Below are positions 27,193 to 38,379 of a stretch of DNA of 64,000 bases, piece by piece (within the stretch, counting starts at the first letter, position 1; every line of letters begins with the position of its first letter). The DNA lies in assembly GCF_014692675.1 (NCBI RefSeq), contig NZ_JABFCZ010000011.1, positions 62,001 through 126,000 on the forward strand, written 5' to 3'. The notes beneath the pieces were generated by a model. That model saw only the letters and a list, made by a program, of their open reading frames with translations, had not been told where the DNA came from and did no database searches. This DNA is from Roseibium aggregatum. Lineage in GTDB: Bacteria; Pseudomonadota; Alphaproteobacteria; Rhizobiales; Stappiaceae. The position numbers were made by a program, and so were the translations under genes.

Positions 27193-27896
27193 GAGGCCTC
27201 GGGCCCCAGTATTTGCCTGCAGGCGAAAACATGCTCGCGGAACTCGTGTTCGCTGACGTCGCGCCCACCGAACTGCACGCGCTCGCTCGCCAGGACGAGC
27301 GAGCGCAGGATATCGCGTTGTGTCCAGGTGGCGGGGATATGCTGCAGGGCCTCCCGTCCGGTCCAGCTGCGCTGCATGAGCACGCCGTTTGCGGCCACCA
27401 CCGAGGCCAGCACCTTTTGCGTTAAAAGCACCAGCGCACGCCTGCGGTCCTTCATGCCGACGATTTCCTGGTAGGAGCCCAGCCTTTCCGCCCAGGCAGG
27501 CGTCGCGAGCGGGGATCTTCCGTGTTTCCGGTCGGGATTCTGCGCATCGCGACGAAGAGAAACGGCTATGCCGCCGCCGAAACGCAGGAAAATATAGGCG
27601 ATGACGATCAGCACGGCGCCGGCGATGAGGCCTGTCGGCCAGTCGATCGCGGTTTGGAATCCGTCCCGCTCCGGCTTCGGTTTGACCGGTTCCTGTTTGA
27701 TGTCCAGGTCAGGCGGGGGGGCGGACGGAGCGAAATAGGCAACATCGGAATCGATGCCGCGCAACCGGATCGAGCGAAGATAGGCCTTGCCGGCGTCCCC
27801 GATTTCCAGTGATTCCCGTACAGCTTCCTGCCCGTATGACGGGGCCGACAATCCAAGGAAGCTAAAAAGGACAATCAGTAAAAAAGACGGGTGCAT
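27189..27896 (-). CDS. DUF4129 domain-containing membrane protein, first gene of the MoxR operon
   Basis: The 235-residue protein has a signal peptide (MHPSFLLIVLFSFLGLSAPSYG-Q), a proline-rich periplasmic linker (PSAPPPDLDIKQEPVKPKPER) and one TM segment at about residues 92-112. The C-terminal region (TGREALQHIPATWTQRDILRSLVLASERVQFGGRDVSEHEFREHV) corresponds to DUF4129. The start at 27896 is chosen for the signal peptide; no Shine-Dalgarno is evident. It is divergent from acnA. Confidence 0.8.
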   Translation of the reverse strand: MHPSFLLIVLFSFLGLSAPSYGQEAVRESLEIGDAGKAYLRSIRLRGIDSDVAYFAPSAPPPDLDIKQEPVKPKPERDGFQTAIDWPTGLIAGAVLIVIAYIFLRFGGGIAVSLRRDAQNPDRKHGRSPLATPAWAERLGSYQEIVGMKDRRRALVLLTQKVLASVVAANGVLMQRSWTGREALQHIPATWTQRDILRSLVLASERVQFGGRDVSEHEFREHVFACRQILGPEAS

Positions 27897-28383
27897 ACCG
27901 AAATTTATTAATGGGAACCCCGTTACGACGCAATAGACAGTGCTGCTACCGCTGCTTGTGCGGTCCGGTCGAAGGCAAAAATGGCGCGGAGAGGCTTTTC
28001 GAGCGGATCGGCGATAGCTGCTTGCGAAAAATCCGGATCTCGCCAAAAGAGGGGGGTGACTTTTGTATACGCTTGTATATAAAGCTCGCCAAACGCTCCT
28101 CATCGGAAGGGTCTGGCGGCCGGCGGTTTGAAAAAATCGACTTCGGACCGGGTGCAATTCGCACCGGTCTCTGGTGGTCGCAGCCAAATTTCTGTATAGG
28201 GGCGTCGAAGCGTTCGGGCCAGGGTTTGCCGGCAGGATACCTGCGGTGAAACGGCCCTTAAAACGCATGCCCGTCAGAGGCAGAATATCCGAGCCGGCTT
28301 GCCGGATCGGTCAGAGAGTTTCAGACCCAGGCTGCCCCTCGTCTTCCCGGGGGCTCCCAAGGACCGCAAGGAGATCGCCCGCC
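27897..28383. other. Divergent intergenic region between the MoxR operon and acnA
   Basis: This stretch of 487 bases has no convincing gene; the open frame running into acnA from 28174 lacks family similarity before the GTG at 28384. A near-repeat TTTGTATACGCTTGTATATAA sits around 28062-28082 and could be a promoter core (TATAA-type -10) or an operator. I cannot assign a regulator. AAGGAGA at 28368-28374 is the acnA ribosome-binding site. Confidence 0.4.
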
Positions 28384-31059
<2,676 letters not shown>

Positions 31060-31089
31060 GCTTCACGCAGGAGCTTGGTATTGAATTGG

Positions 31090-31117
31090 AAACGGGCCCT
31101 TCGGGGCCCGTTTTTGT
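31090..31117 (+). terminator. Rho-independent terminator after acnA
   Basis: AAACGGGCCC-TTCG-GGGCCCGTTTTTG is a perfect 7-bp GC stem with a UUCG tetraloop and T run, 30 bases after the acnA stop. Confidence 0.9.
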
Positions 31118-31473
31118 TCGAACCCATCGTTATCGGGTCAGTGCCGGAGGTGGCGGTGCAGGGTATTGTCCACTGGATCCGGCCAGGATGGGCCGATGGC
31201 GATCCGGTGGTTTGTCATTAAATCGTGCGTGCCTCACGGTCCGCTTGGTTTCCGGGGAGGCGCCGCGATCGCGACCGAACGCGCAAAATATTCGCTTCCC
31301 TTATCGCTTTCGGGCTGCAACAATAAGTTGTATATTTTAAGGTTATTCAACTGATTAAGCTGTGATTTGGTCGTGTTAACGAGAAACGAGACGGATTATT
31401 CCGATCCCTATCTCAAGGAAATTTCCGGGGCAGAACGTGGAATTGGGTACCGGTATTTTATGTGGGGGGAAAC
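31118..31473. other. Intergenic region between acnA and the 31.5-kb membrane protein
   Basis: About 355 bases lie here without a supported gene. The second half (from about 31280) is AT-rich and contains the small hairpin CAAC-AATAA-GTTG near 31318, followed by TATATTTTAAGG, so it may hold the promoter of the downstream gene. Nothing else is recognisable. Confidence 0.35.
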
Positions 31474-32517
31474 ATGGGCAGGCTGTTCTTTGAAGGCATG
31501 AATTTCGGCAGACGCCTGGGGTCGGTTCTGGCATTGATGCTGCCGCTGCTGTTGCTCGGCGGTCCGGCCGCAGTCGCGCAGGCTGTGTATCAGGTCAAGC
31601 CGGCGGGGTCGCTGGAGGTCGAGAAGTCGCCGGACGAGATAACGGAGCAGAAAGCCAAATACGGGACCGTCAAGGTCATTCAAAAGGCGGACGGCGAAAA
31701 CAACGTGCTCATGTATTTCGCGCCCAAGGAAGGCGGGCAGTTCACCGATACCGTGACCTACAAACTGAGCAGCAAACCGAACGAATCCGTCTCCGCGACC
31801 GTCGAGGTCCGCGACGAATTTGGGGCCTTCGGCAGCGAAGATATCTATAATGAATCGTTCAAGGCGGTCTTCATCCTGTTCATTCTGGCTGTGCTTGTGG
31901 AGAGCGGCCTGCAGCTCATCTTCCGGTGGCGGCCGTATTTGCGGATATTCGATACGGCTTCCGCGAACGCCCTGATCGCCTTTGCCTTCTCGCTGATTCT
32001 GGTCAGGCTGTTTCACCTCGATGTGGTCACCAACCTGTTCAACATCTATACGCAGCCCGTGGATCAAGTGAAAAATACCATCCCGGGATATATTCTGACG
32101 GCCTTGATCATTGCCGGCGGCAGTGCCGGGGTGAACCGGCTCCTGCGGACCTTCGGTTTCCGGCCGATCGAGCCGCCGGCGGAAATCGTGGGGCCCAAAC
32201 AGGAAGACCAGGCCTGGATTTCGGTCACGCTTACCCGTGATAAGGCCGTCGGCCCCGTCAACGTGCTTTTCGGCGAGCCGGGGAAGCTGGCCGTCATCGG
32301 AACGATCCCCGGCGGCGGCAGCATGAACTGGTTCCTGTCCCTGTTCCTCCGCAACAAGGCCCGGTTTCCGCAAAGCGGCGGCTACGCCGTTCCCGTCGGC
32401 GGCCCCTACGAGGTCAAGGTTGAGGCGGTCGATGCGGGCAAGAAACCGATATCCGAAGCCTGGCCGCCGAATTCCATCGGCAAGCGCGCCGTCATCGACT
32501 TGCAGTTCACCTTGTAG
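31474..32517 (+). CDS. Unrecognised membrane protein with secreted N-terminal domain
   Basis: I do not recognise this 347-residue protein. It has a signal peptide (LGSVLALMLPLLLLGGPAAVAQA) and a small beta-rich extracytoplasmic region (KPAGSLEVEKSPDEIT...DTVTYKLSSKPNESVSATVEV). That region resembles a cadherin/Ig-like repeat, as used in large adhesins. Three TM helices follow, at about residues 130-150, 165-185 and 200-220 (AVFILFILAVLVESGLQL; NALIAFAFSLILVRLF; GYILTALIIAGGSAGVNRLL). A C-terminal soluble domain follows (about 230-347, AWISVTLTRDKAVGPVNVLFG). It stands alone. The start at 31474 follows GGGGGGAAAC; GTG 31462 and ATG 31498 are alternatives. Confidence 0.7.
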   Translation: MGRLFFEGMNFGRRLGSVLALMLPLLLLGGPAAVAQAVYQVKPAGSLEVEKSPDEITEQKAKYGTVKVIQKADGENNVLMYFAPKEGGQFTDTVTYKLSSKPNESVSATVEVRDEFGAFGSEDIYNESFKAVFILFILAVLVESGLQLIFRWRPYLRIFDTASANALIAFAFSLILVRLFHLDVVTNLFNIYTQPVDQVKNTIPGYILTALIIAGGSAGVNRLLRTFGFRPIEPPAEIVGPKQEDQAWISVTLTRDKAVGPVNVLFGEPGKLAVIGTIPGGGSMNWFLSLFLRNKARFPQSGGYAVPVGGPYEVKVEAVDAGKKPISEAWPPNSIGKRAVIDLQFTL

Positions 32518-32773
32518 CTCTGCCAGCCGCGGCATGGCCCGTCTGGCCGGGCGGGTCTTCGCCATCGCGTTCGCCCGTGCCGTCAGGGTGGCCCTTTTTG
32601 TTATGTGTTGATGGCCGGGTCATTTTCCGGGCGCCGTTCTTTGAATAAGCTGACGCTGGGTCAAATATTCACCATCCATTTACCATAATCATGTTGCTCT
32701 CAATGCAAAGCGGTGCATCTGTCGGATCATGGATCTGACGCGGCCGGTCGGGCCGGGAACGAGGAAAGCGATC

Positions 32774-33436
32774 ATGGCGTTGAAGGTGAGCCGCCGGAGT
32801 TTCGTTGTGGGATTGTCCTGCTTTATGGCCGCGTGCCAGAGCAAGGAAAGCGGTATACGTCAGGCGGGGCTTGATCTGAGTGCCGACGGGAGCCCCGATT
32901 ATGCCGCGGCCTATGCGCCAATCCGGGACGGCGGGTTCTCGCTTCCCGCCATCCAGTACCAGAACTTCGATCCGATCTACCTGCGCCAGACCGTTTCCTA
33001 TTCGTCGCGCTATCCGGCGGGGACGATCGTTGTCGATCCGCGCAAGAAGTTCCTCTATCTGGTCCAGCCCGGCGGGCGGGCGATCCGCTACGGGATCGGT
33101 GTCGGACGGGCGGGGTTTGCCTGGAACGGCGAGGCGGAGGTCGGTTTCAAGCGGGAATGGCCGAAGTGGTTCCCGCCGGACGAAATGATCGACCGGGATC
33201 CCAAGCTGGCGAAATTCCGGGACGGCCAGCCGGGCGGTCCGAGCAATCCGATCGGCGCCCGCGGCCTTTATCTCTGGCAGGGCAACAAGGACACGCTCTA
33301 CCGCATCCACGGCACCAATGTACCGAGCAGCATCGGCACCAATGCGTCCAGCGGCTGCATCCGCATGTGGCAGCAGGACGTGATCGACCTGTACGACCGG
33401 GTGCATGTCGGCACCAAGGTTGTCGTGCTGGGGTGA
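32774..33436 (+). CDS. L,D-transpeptidase (YkuD/ErfK family), Tat-type lipoprotein
   Basis: The 220-residue protein has a twin-arginine-like signal SRRSFVVG and a lipobox-type FMAACQ (lipidated Cys about residue 21). The YkuD domain begins at about 85 (TIVVDPRKKFLYLVQ) and has the catalytic motif HGTNVPSSIGTNASSGCIRM, whose Cys is the nucleophile. Such enzymes make 3-3 peptidoglycan crosslinks or attach outer-membrane proteins to peptidoglycan, a prominent role in Hyphomicrobiales. GAGGAAAGCGATC precedes the ATG. The 256-base upstream gap holds no gene. Confidence 0.9.
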   Translation: MALKVSRRSFVVGLSCFMAACQSKESGIRQAGLDLSADGSPDYAAAYAPIRDGGFSLPAIQYQNFDPIYLRQTVSYSSRYPAGTIVVDPRKKFLYLVQPGGRAIRYGIGVGRAGFAWNGEAEVGFKREWPKWFPPDEMIDRDPKLAKFRDGQPGGPSNPIGARGLYLWQGNKDTLYRIHGTNVPSSIGTNASSGCIRMWQQDVIDLYDRVHVGTKVVVLG

Positions 33437-33552
33437 AACCGTCCGGTTTGCGGCCTGCGCATACGACATTTGTGTGATGTTTGCCGGTGAGAATTCGGTA
33501 TTCTCCGGTTTGATGGATTTGAATTAAGCGCTTTTCAAAAAGGGGTCAGCCG

Positions 33553-34149
33553 ATGAAACCAGCCGTTGCGGCCGCGGGCCTTCTGCTCGGCACCATTCAG
33601 GCCGGCCTCGCCGATCCGTGCCACGACCGGTTCGTCGAGCTCTACATGCAGCTCGATCAGGGCGTGCCGACGAAGACCTTCGTCACGACCGAGTTCAAGG
33701 GCGCGCCGCCCATGAGCAACGATTTCCTGTACCTCAACCACGATCATCACATGAGCGTGCCGATCAACCCGCCGCAGGCCTGGGTGCTGACCTATCAGAA
33801 CGTCATGTACCAGTCGTCGGACGAGGGCAAGAGCTGGGCGAAAGTGCGCGATCTCGACGCGAGCCAGAATGCGGAAGGCGCCATCGCCGCAAAGGCGGAA
33901 AACGCGAAGACCATCCGCAACGCCGCCTGCGGCACGGAGGAGATCGGCGGTGTTGCGCACGACACGCTGGAGGCGGATCTCACCGTCTCCCAGGGCATGG
34001 TGACGGAGAACCACTACAAATACTGGGTCCGGCCGGATGACGGTTTCATCGTCAAGGCGACCTATGACACCAAGGCGCCGAACTTCGAGATGGCGATTAC
34101 CCAGGCGATTGAAAAGGCACCGGACCTGAAGCTGCCGACGCCGGAGTGA
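33553..34149 (+). CDS. Secreted protein of unknown function
   Basis: The 198-residue protein has a signal peptide (MKPAVAAAGLLLGTIQAGLA-DP) and two mature cysteines (DPCHDRFVEL and NAACGTEEIG) that could form a disulfide. Motifs such as LNHDHHMSVPINPPQAWVLTYQNVMYQSSDEGKSW and VTENHYKYWVRPDDGFIVKATYDT suggest a lipocalin- or LolA-like beta barrel with an aromatic face, but this is inference. It sits alone, 116 bases after the L,D-transpeptidase. Confidence 0.72.
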   Translation: MKPAVAAAGLLLGTIQAGLADPCHDRFVELYMQLDQGVPTKTFVTTEFKGAPPMSNDFLYLNHDHHMSVPINPPQAWVLTYQNVMYQSSDEGKSWAKVRDLDASQNAEGAIAAKAENAKTIRNAACGTEEIGGVAHDTLEADLTVSQGMVTENHYKYWVRPDDGFIVKATYDTKAPNFEMAITQAIEKAPDLKLPTPE

Positions 34150-34265
34150 TGGGGTCAGCGGGTTTAAACCAGGCGATTTCGGTGACAGCCTGGTCCCTTG
34201 CTCCTCTCTTTCTCGTTGAGGGGGAGATCCCGTGTCAGCGGACGGAAAGGGGCAAGGCCGCCTTT

Positions 34266-35270
34266 TTATGCGGTCACATCCACCACGATCTTGCCCCGCG
34301 CACTGCGATCCTCGATCGCCGCATGCGCCTCGGCCACCTGCTCCAGCGAAAACTGGCGGGGATCGAGGACTGGCACAAGCTTGCCATCCTCGGCCAGACG
34401 GGTCGCCTCACTCATGATCTCGCCGTGGTGTTCGCGGCCGATGCCGGTCAGGAGCGGCAGAAGCGTGAAAACGCCGGAATAGGTGCCGCCCTTGAAGGAC
34501 AGCGGCGCCAGCGCATGATTGCCCCAGCCGAGACTGCTGACCACGTGGCCGAAGCGGCGGATCGCCTGGAACGACCTGTCGAGGATCGCACCGCCGCCGG
34601 TATCATAGACAATGTCGAAGCCGTTGCCGCCGGTGTATTCGGCGACGTAGTCCTCGACCGTTCGGGTGCGATAATCGATCGGGGTCGCGCCGAGCGCCGC
34701 GATCATGTCCTTCTTTTCCGCGCCGTCGGTAGCGTAGACCTCCGCACCGAAGGCACGGGCAATCTGGATCGCTACATGGCCGACGCCGCCCGCTCCGCCC
34801 TGGATCAGGACTTTCTGGCCGGCGCTGACATGCGCCCGGTCCACAAGACCTTCCCAGGCGGTGATGAAGACGAGCGGCAGGGCCGCGGCCTCGCGCATGG
34901 TCAGGTTGGCGGGCTTGCGGGCCAGGAGACGGGCATCCACGGCGGCGAACGTTGCCAGAGAGCCCTGATTGCCGCCGACACCGCCGGTCATGCCGAAGAC
35001 CTCGTCACCGCGGCTAAAGGCGGTCACGTCGGGCCCGACCGCTTCCACGACGCCGGCCAGATCGATCCCGAGAATGGCGGGAAGCGGATGTTTTGCATGT
35101 CCGGCGATGCCGGCACGGATCTTCGTGTCCAGCGGATTGACGCCGCTGGCCTTGATGCAGACGAGGACTTCACCGGGTCCGGGCTGCGGCCGGGCAATAT
35201 CAGTGATGCGGAAAGGTCCGCCGTTGGTTTCGAGCAGGGCCGCCCGCATGGTTTCCTGGGTCTGTGACAT
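34266..35270 (-). CDS. Zinc-independent quinone oxidoreductase-like alcohol dehydrogenase (MDR)
   Basis: The 334-residue medium-chain dehydrogenase/reductase has the N-terminal GroES-like domain (GEVLVCIKASGVNPLDTKIRAG and LGIDLAGVVEAVGPDV). The Rossmann domain carries GGAGGVGHVAIQIARAFGAEVYAT, the NADPH-type AxxGGVG motif. No structural-zinc cysteine cluster is present, which fits the zeta-crystallin/quinone reductase branch. The substrate is unknown. It is transcribed divergently from a LysR regulator 108 bases away, which likely controls it. Confidence 0.88.
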   Translation of the reverse strand: MSQTQETMRAALLETNGGPFRITDIARPQPGPGEVLVCIKASGVNPLDTKIRAGIAGHAKHPLPAILGIDLAGVVEAVGPDVTAFSRGDEVFGMTGGVGGNQGSLATFAAVDARLLARKPANLTMREAAALPLVFITAWEGLVDRAHVSAGQKVLIQGGAGGVGHVAIQIARAFGAEVYATDGAEKKDMIAALGATPIDYRTRTVEDYVAEYTGGNGFDIVYDTGGGAILDRSFQAIRRFGHVVSSLGWGNHALAPLSFKGGTYSGVFTLLPLLTGIGREHHGEIMSEATRLAEDGKLVPVLDPRQFSLEQVAEAHAAIEDRSARGKIVVDVTA

Positions 35271-35349
35271 CCCGGTCTCTCCGTTTGAGGTGTTGACGAA
35301 ACCAAGATGGGAACAGATGCTACTGTTTGAAATTTACGTTTTTGATTTA

Positions 35350-35369
35350 CATTCATTCATAATTGAATG
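35350..35369. promoter_or_regulatory. Palindromic operator candidate in the LysR/oxidoreductase divergent region
   Basis: CATTCA-N8-TGAATG forms an interrupted palindrome within the AT-rich 108-base divergent region, a placement and size like a LysR recognition site (T-N11-A core). It overlaps the first possible ATG (35367) and sits just before the chosen start, so binding could autoregulate the regulator. Confidence 0.5.
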
Positions 35370-35378
35370 GGACATCAA

Positions 35379-36224
35379 ATGGACTGGAGCGACGTCAGGA
35401 TCTTCCTGGCCATAGCGCGCAACGGAACCCTTGGCGCGGCTGCCCGGGCGCTCGGACAAAGCCAGCCGACCATGGGCCGCCGGCTAAAGGCCCTGGAAGC
35501 CTCGGTCGGTCACGCCCTGTTCCAGCGCACGACCGAAGGCTTCGTCCTGACCGACGAGGGCTCGGCCGTCTTGCCCCACGCGGAGCGGATGGAAGAAGAG
35601 GCCCTGTCCTTCGAACGCGAGCTGGACGGCCAGGGCGGGCAGCTGGAGGGCACGCTGCGGATCGCAAGCTCCGACTGGTTTGGCACCTATGTGCTGACGC
35701 CGGTCCTGTCGCAGCTCGTCGCAGAGCATCCGCAACTGACGATCGAACTCCTGACCGATGCCAGGATCTATAGCCTTGCCCGGCGCGAGGCGGACCTCGC
35801 CTTCCGGATCACGCCGTTCAAGGAGAGCGGCGTGATCCAGCGCAAGCTGACCCGGATCGACTACGGGCTATACGGCAGGTCGGATACCGAACCGCCGGAA
35901 ACCGGATCGGGTGCGGGGGCCAAGCTGGTGACGATGGATCATGCCTTCGAGACTTTTCCCGATGCGGCCTGGCTGCGGGACACCTTTCCGCAGGCGATCG
36001 TCGCCTTTCGCAGCAACAACCGCGAGGTTCAGGCGAAGGCCGTCCAGTCCGGCGCGGGCATTGCCGTGCTGCCGGACCGGCTGGCTCAACACATGACCGG
36101 ACTGGTCCGCTTCGACACGCAACCGCCGCCGCCTGCCCGGGATGTCTGGGTCGGCTATCACAGCGACCTCCGCCGCCTGCGTCGGTTGCGCGTCGTGCTT
36201 GATACCGTTCTGGATACCATTTGA
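35379..36224 (+). CDS. LysR-family transcriptional regulator
   Basis: The 281-residue protein has the N-terminal winged helix-turn-helix: WSDVRIFLAIARNGTLGAAARALGQSQPTMGRRLKALEASVG, then LFQRTTEGFVLTDEG. The C-terminal substrate-binding domain follows. The effector pocket cannot be assigned. The start at 35379 gives the usual first residues MDWSDVRIF; ATG 35367 is 12 bases upstream and also possible. It probably regulates the divergent MDR gene. Confidence 0.93.
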   Translation: MDWSDVRIFLAIARNGTLGAAARALGQSQPTMGRRLKALEASVGHALFQRTTEGFVLTDEGSAVLPHAERMEEEALSFERELDGQGGQLEGTLRIASSDWFGTYVLTPVLSQLVAEHPQLTIELLTDARIYSLARREADLAFRITPFKESGVIQRKLTRIDYGLYGRSDTEPPETGSGAGAKLVTMDHAFETFPDAAWLRDTFPQAIVAFRSNNREVQAKAVQSGAGIAVLPDRLAQHMTGLVRFDTQPPPPARDVWVGYHSDLRRLRRLRVVLDTVLDTI

Positions 36225-36271
36225 GCGGCGGTGAGGCATCCGGCCACCAGCGGGGAGCAGAGACGGCCGGA

Positions 36272-36907
36272 TCAGCTCTCCACGAACTTCTCCCCCTTGA
36301 AGCAGAGCACCGCGTTGCCGCGTTCCAGGCGCTTGTGCAGGATGTTTTCCGATGCCTTTGACCGGGCATCGGCGATCTCCTTTTGCAGGTAGAGCCGGTC
36401 GGCGAGGCGGCGCAGGGCCGCCTGTTTGTTGCGGTGCTGGGAGCGTTCATCCCGTGAGATGACGGCGATGCCGCTCGGCAGGTGGGTGAGGCGCACGGCG
36501 CTGTCCGTGGTGTTCTGGTGCTGGCCGCCCGGTCCGCCGGCGCGGAAGGTCTCGAACTTCAGCTCCTTCGGATCGAGTTCGGTCGAAACCGCATCTTCCG
36601 CTGAAACCCGGAAGACGCCGACGAACCAGTTGCGCCGCTTGTGATGGGGCCGGAACGGGCTCTGGGCGATCCATTGCACCGTTCCGACCCACCGTTTCGC
36701 AAAGACCTCCGCAGCCTCGCCGGACAGGCGGACGATGGCCGATGGCGGATCCTGGGCATCCGGGTCGGACAGGGTCTCGTCAAAGGTCAGGGTCCGCCGG
36801 GCGGCCTCTTTCCGCATCTGGCCGAGGATCAGGTGGACGGCCCGCCGGCATTCGCGCGGACCGTCGCCGCTGGTCACCAGAAGGCGCAGGTCCTTATCGG
36901 AGGTCAT
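36272..36907 (-). CDS. prfH: Peptide chain release factor H (PrfH)
   Basis: The 211-residue RF-like protein has the GGQ motif (FETFRAGGPGGQHQNTTDSAVRLTHLP), which triggers peptidyl-tRNA hydrolysis, and the SRDERSQHRNKQAALRRLADRL segment found in RF-H. It lacks the RF2 domain that reads stop codons; the short N-terminal domain (LLVTSGDGPRECRRAVHLIL) is characteristic of the family. PrfH is reported to rescue ribosomes with a cleaved decoding centre, letting RtcB seal the 16S rRNA. Its ATG overlaps the rtcB stop by 4 bases, so the two are translationally coupled. Confidence 0.92.
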   Translation of the reverse strand: MTSDKDLRLLVTSGDGPRECRRAVHLILGQMRKEAARRTLTFDETLSDPDAQDPPSAIVRLSGEAAEVFAKRWVGTVQWIAQSPFRPHHKRRNWFVGVFRVSAEDAVSTELDPKELKFETFRAGGPGGQHQNTTDSAVRLTHLPSGIAVISRDERSQHRNKQAALRRLADRLYLQKEIADARSKASENILHKRLERGNAVLCFKGEKFVES

Positions 36908-38097
36908 GATTTCTCCCTCCGTTTCCGTACGCGTTTCCAGGTTTCCTTGTCGCCGGTGTCCCGCTCCGCCTTTGCCTTCTTGAAGGTCAGCAGGGGCTTG
37001 AGCGAGGCGACGGCGGTTGCGAGGCCGGCGGCTTCCAGATCCGCCAGCACCTGGCCGGAGGGCTTGTAGGCGACCGGAGCCTCCTCGATCAGAAGCTGGC
37101 GGTCCTCGCAGACCACGTAGCCGCCGAAGGAGGTGCGCTCCAGCTGCTTGCGGTCCGACTTCGTCGCACCGGCCCGGCCGGCCATGGAGGCGCGGTCGTA
37201 TTTGCGGCCGGATCCGTGGGCGAGAGAGGCAAGCGCTTCCGGTTTGGTGCCGGTCGGCCTGACCAGATAGCTCAGCGCATCGCGGGAGCCGGCCAGCGGC
37301 ACCAGACCGCCATCCGCCTTCGCCGCGCCCTTGCGGTGGAGATAGAGGCCGTCGAAGACCTCGATCAGGTTGTGCGGCGCATCGGCGACCAGCGTCAGGT
37401 CGGCACGCAGGGCGCTTGCCGCCCGCTCGGCGATGATCTGACGGTTGAGCCCGGCCCAGGCGACCGCGTCGTTATGGCGGTTCAGGTAGTTTGCCGCTTC
37501 GCTCGAACCTGCCGCCAGACCTTCATGGGCCTGATCGACATCGTTGAAGACCGCCATGCCGAGCGAGCGGGAGCCGGAATGCACCAGCATCACGAGTTGA
37601 CCTTCGGCAAGGCCTGCGTCTGCCAGCGCAGTGCCGTCGCAAACACGGTCGACGACCTGCAACTCGCAGAAGTGGTTGCCGCCGCCAATGGTGCCGAGGG
37701 CTTGCGGGTGAAGGTCGGACGCAAGGCCCGCCTCAACGAGGCGTTGGGATGCATCGCCGTCCCAGGGACCTTCGAGCGCGCGCAATTTGACCGCAGCCTT
37801 GTCGAGCCGCAGCTTGCGGGCGGGAATTCCTAAGGCGAACAGCGACATGCCGCAACCGATGTCGTTGCCGATCAGCGGCGGATAGATACGCTCCGACAGG
37901 ATGGCGCTGCCGACCGGGCCATATTTTCCGGGATGCAGATCCGGAAAGGCGGCAACGGCCCTGACGCCGTCCAGCCCGGCAACGTGGCGAAGTTGATCGA
38001 CCGCCGCGCCTTCGATCCAGGAGGCTTCTGAATAAAACATATGAATGGACGCAGGCGCGGCGTCGGCCGGCCCGGCATCCGGGATGGAATTGCCCAT
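36904..38097 (-). CDS. rtcB: RtcB-family RNA ligase, PrfH-associated type
   Basis: The 397-residue RNA-splicing ligase joins 3'-phosphate or 2',3'-cyclic phosphate ends to 5'-OH ends using GTP and Mn2+. Metal and guanylate-site residues are visible in FPDLHPGKYGPVGS, GNDIGCGMSLF, IGGGNHFCEL, LVHSGSRSLG and SLAHGSGRKYDRASM (the nucleophilic His region). The first gene of a two-gene operon with prfH, it is the RtcB2 type linked to ribosome repair. Start ATG 38097, with GGAAA upstream; the 50-residue upstream extension lacks similarity. The 282-base gap to queF means it is probably a separate transcription unit. Confidence 0.93.
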   Translation of the reverse strand: MGNSIPDAGPADAAPASIHMFYSEASWIEGAAVDQLRHVAGLDGVRAVAAFPDLHPGKYGPVGSAILSERIYPPLIGNDIGCGMSLFALGIPARKLRLDKAAVKLRALEGPWDGDASQRLVEAGLASDLHPQALGTIGGGNHFCELQVVDRVCDGTALADAGLAEGQLVMLVHSGSRSLGMAVFNDVDQAHEGLAAGSSEAANYLNRHNDAVAWAGLNRQIIAERAASALRADLTLVADAPHNLIEVFDGLYLHRKGAAKADGGLVPLAGSRDALSYLVRPTGTKPEALASLAHGSGRKYDRASMAGRAGATKSDRKQLERTSFGGYVVCEDRQLLIEEAPVAYKPSGQVLADLEAAGLATAVASLKPLLTFKKAKAERDTGDKETWKRVRKRREKS

Positions 38098-38257
38098 GGG
38101 AGATTTCCATTTTGAATAGGGGTCGTGCGGGTACAGGCTGGTCCCTGTCCCGTTGACACCGGCCGTCCCGTCGTCGCGGGTTAGCGCGGGTTTGCTGCCC
38201 CTTTGGGCGAGCGGCTCATGATCGGCATGTCCGGTACCCCGTTTCAAAATGGTTCAA

Positions 38258-38274
38258 AAAGGAGGCCGTCCTTT
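38258..38274 (-). terminator. Possible intrinsic terminator downstream of queF
   Basis: On the minus strand AAAGGA-CGGCC-TCCTTT followed by TTG forms a short stem and ends in five T. It sits about 105 bases after queF stops and before rtcB. The 6-bp stem is modest. Confidence 0.4.
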
Positions 38275-38379
38275 ACACCCGGCGCCGGTCTCCCTCAAGA
38301 GCCGCTGCGGCTGTTTGGGGAGGTTCGGAGCCGGGTGTTGTTTTACGGCAACTGTGGCGGCTGCTGCGCCGGACAGGCC

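Noticed and set aside
28174-28383. N-terminal extension of AcnA
   Set aside because: The extra 70 residues match nothing in AcnA; GTG 28384 with AAGGAGA gives the standard 891 residues.
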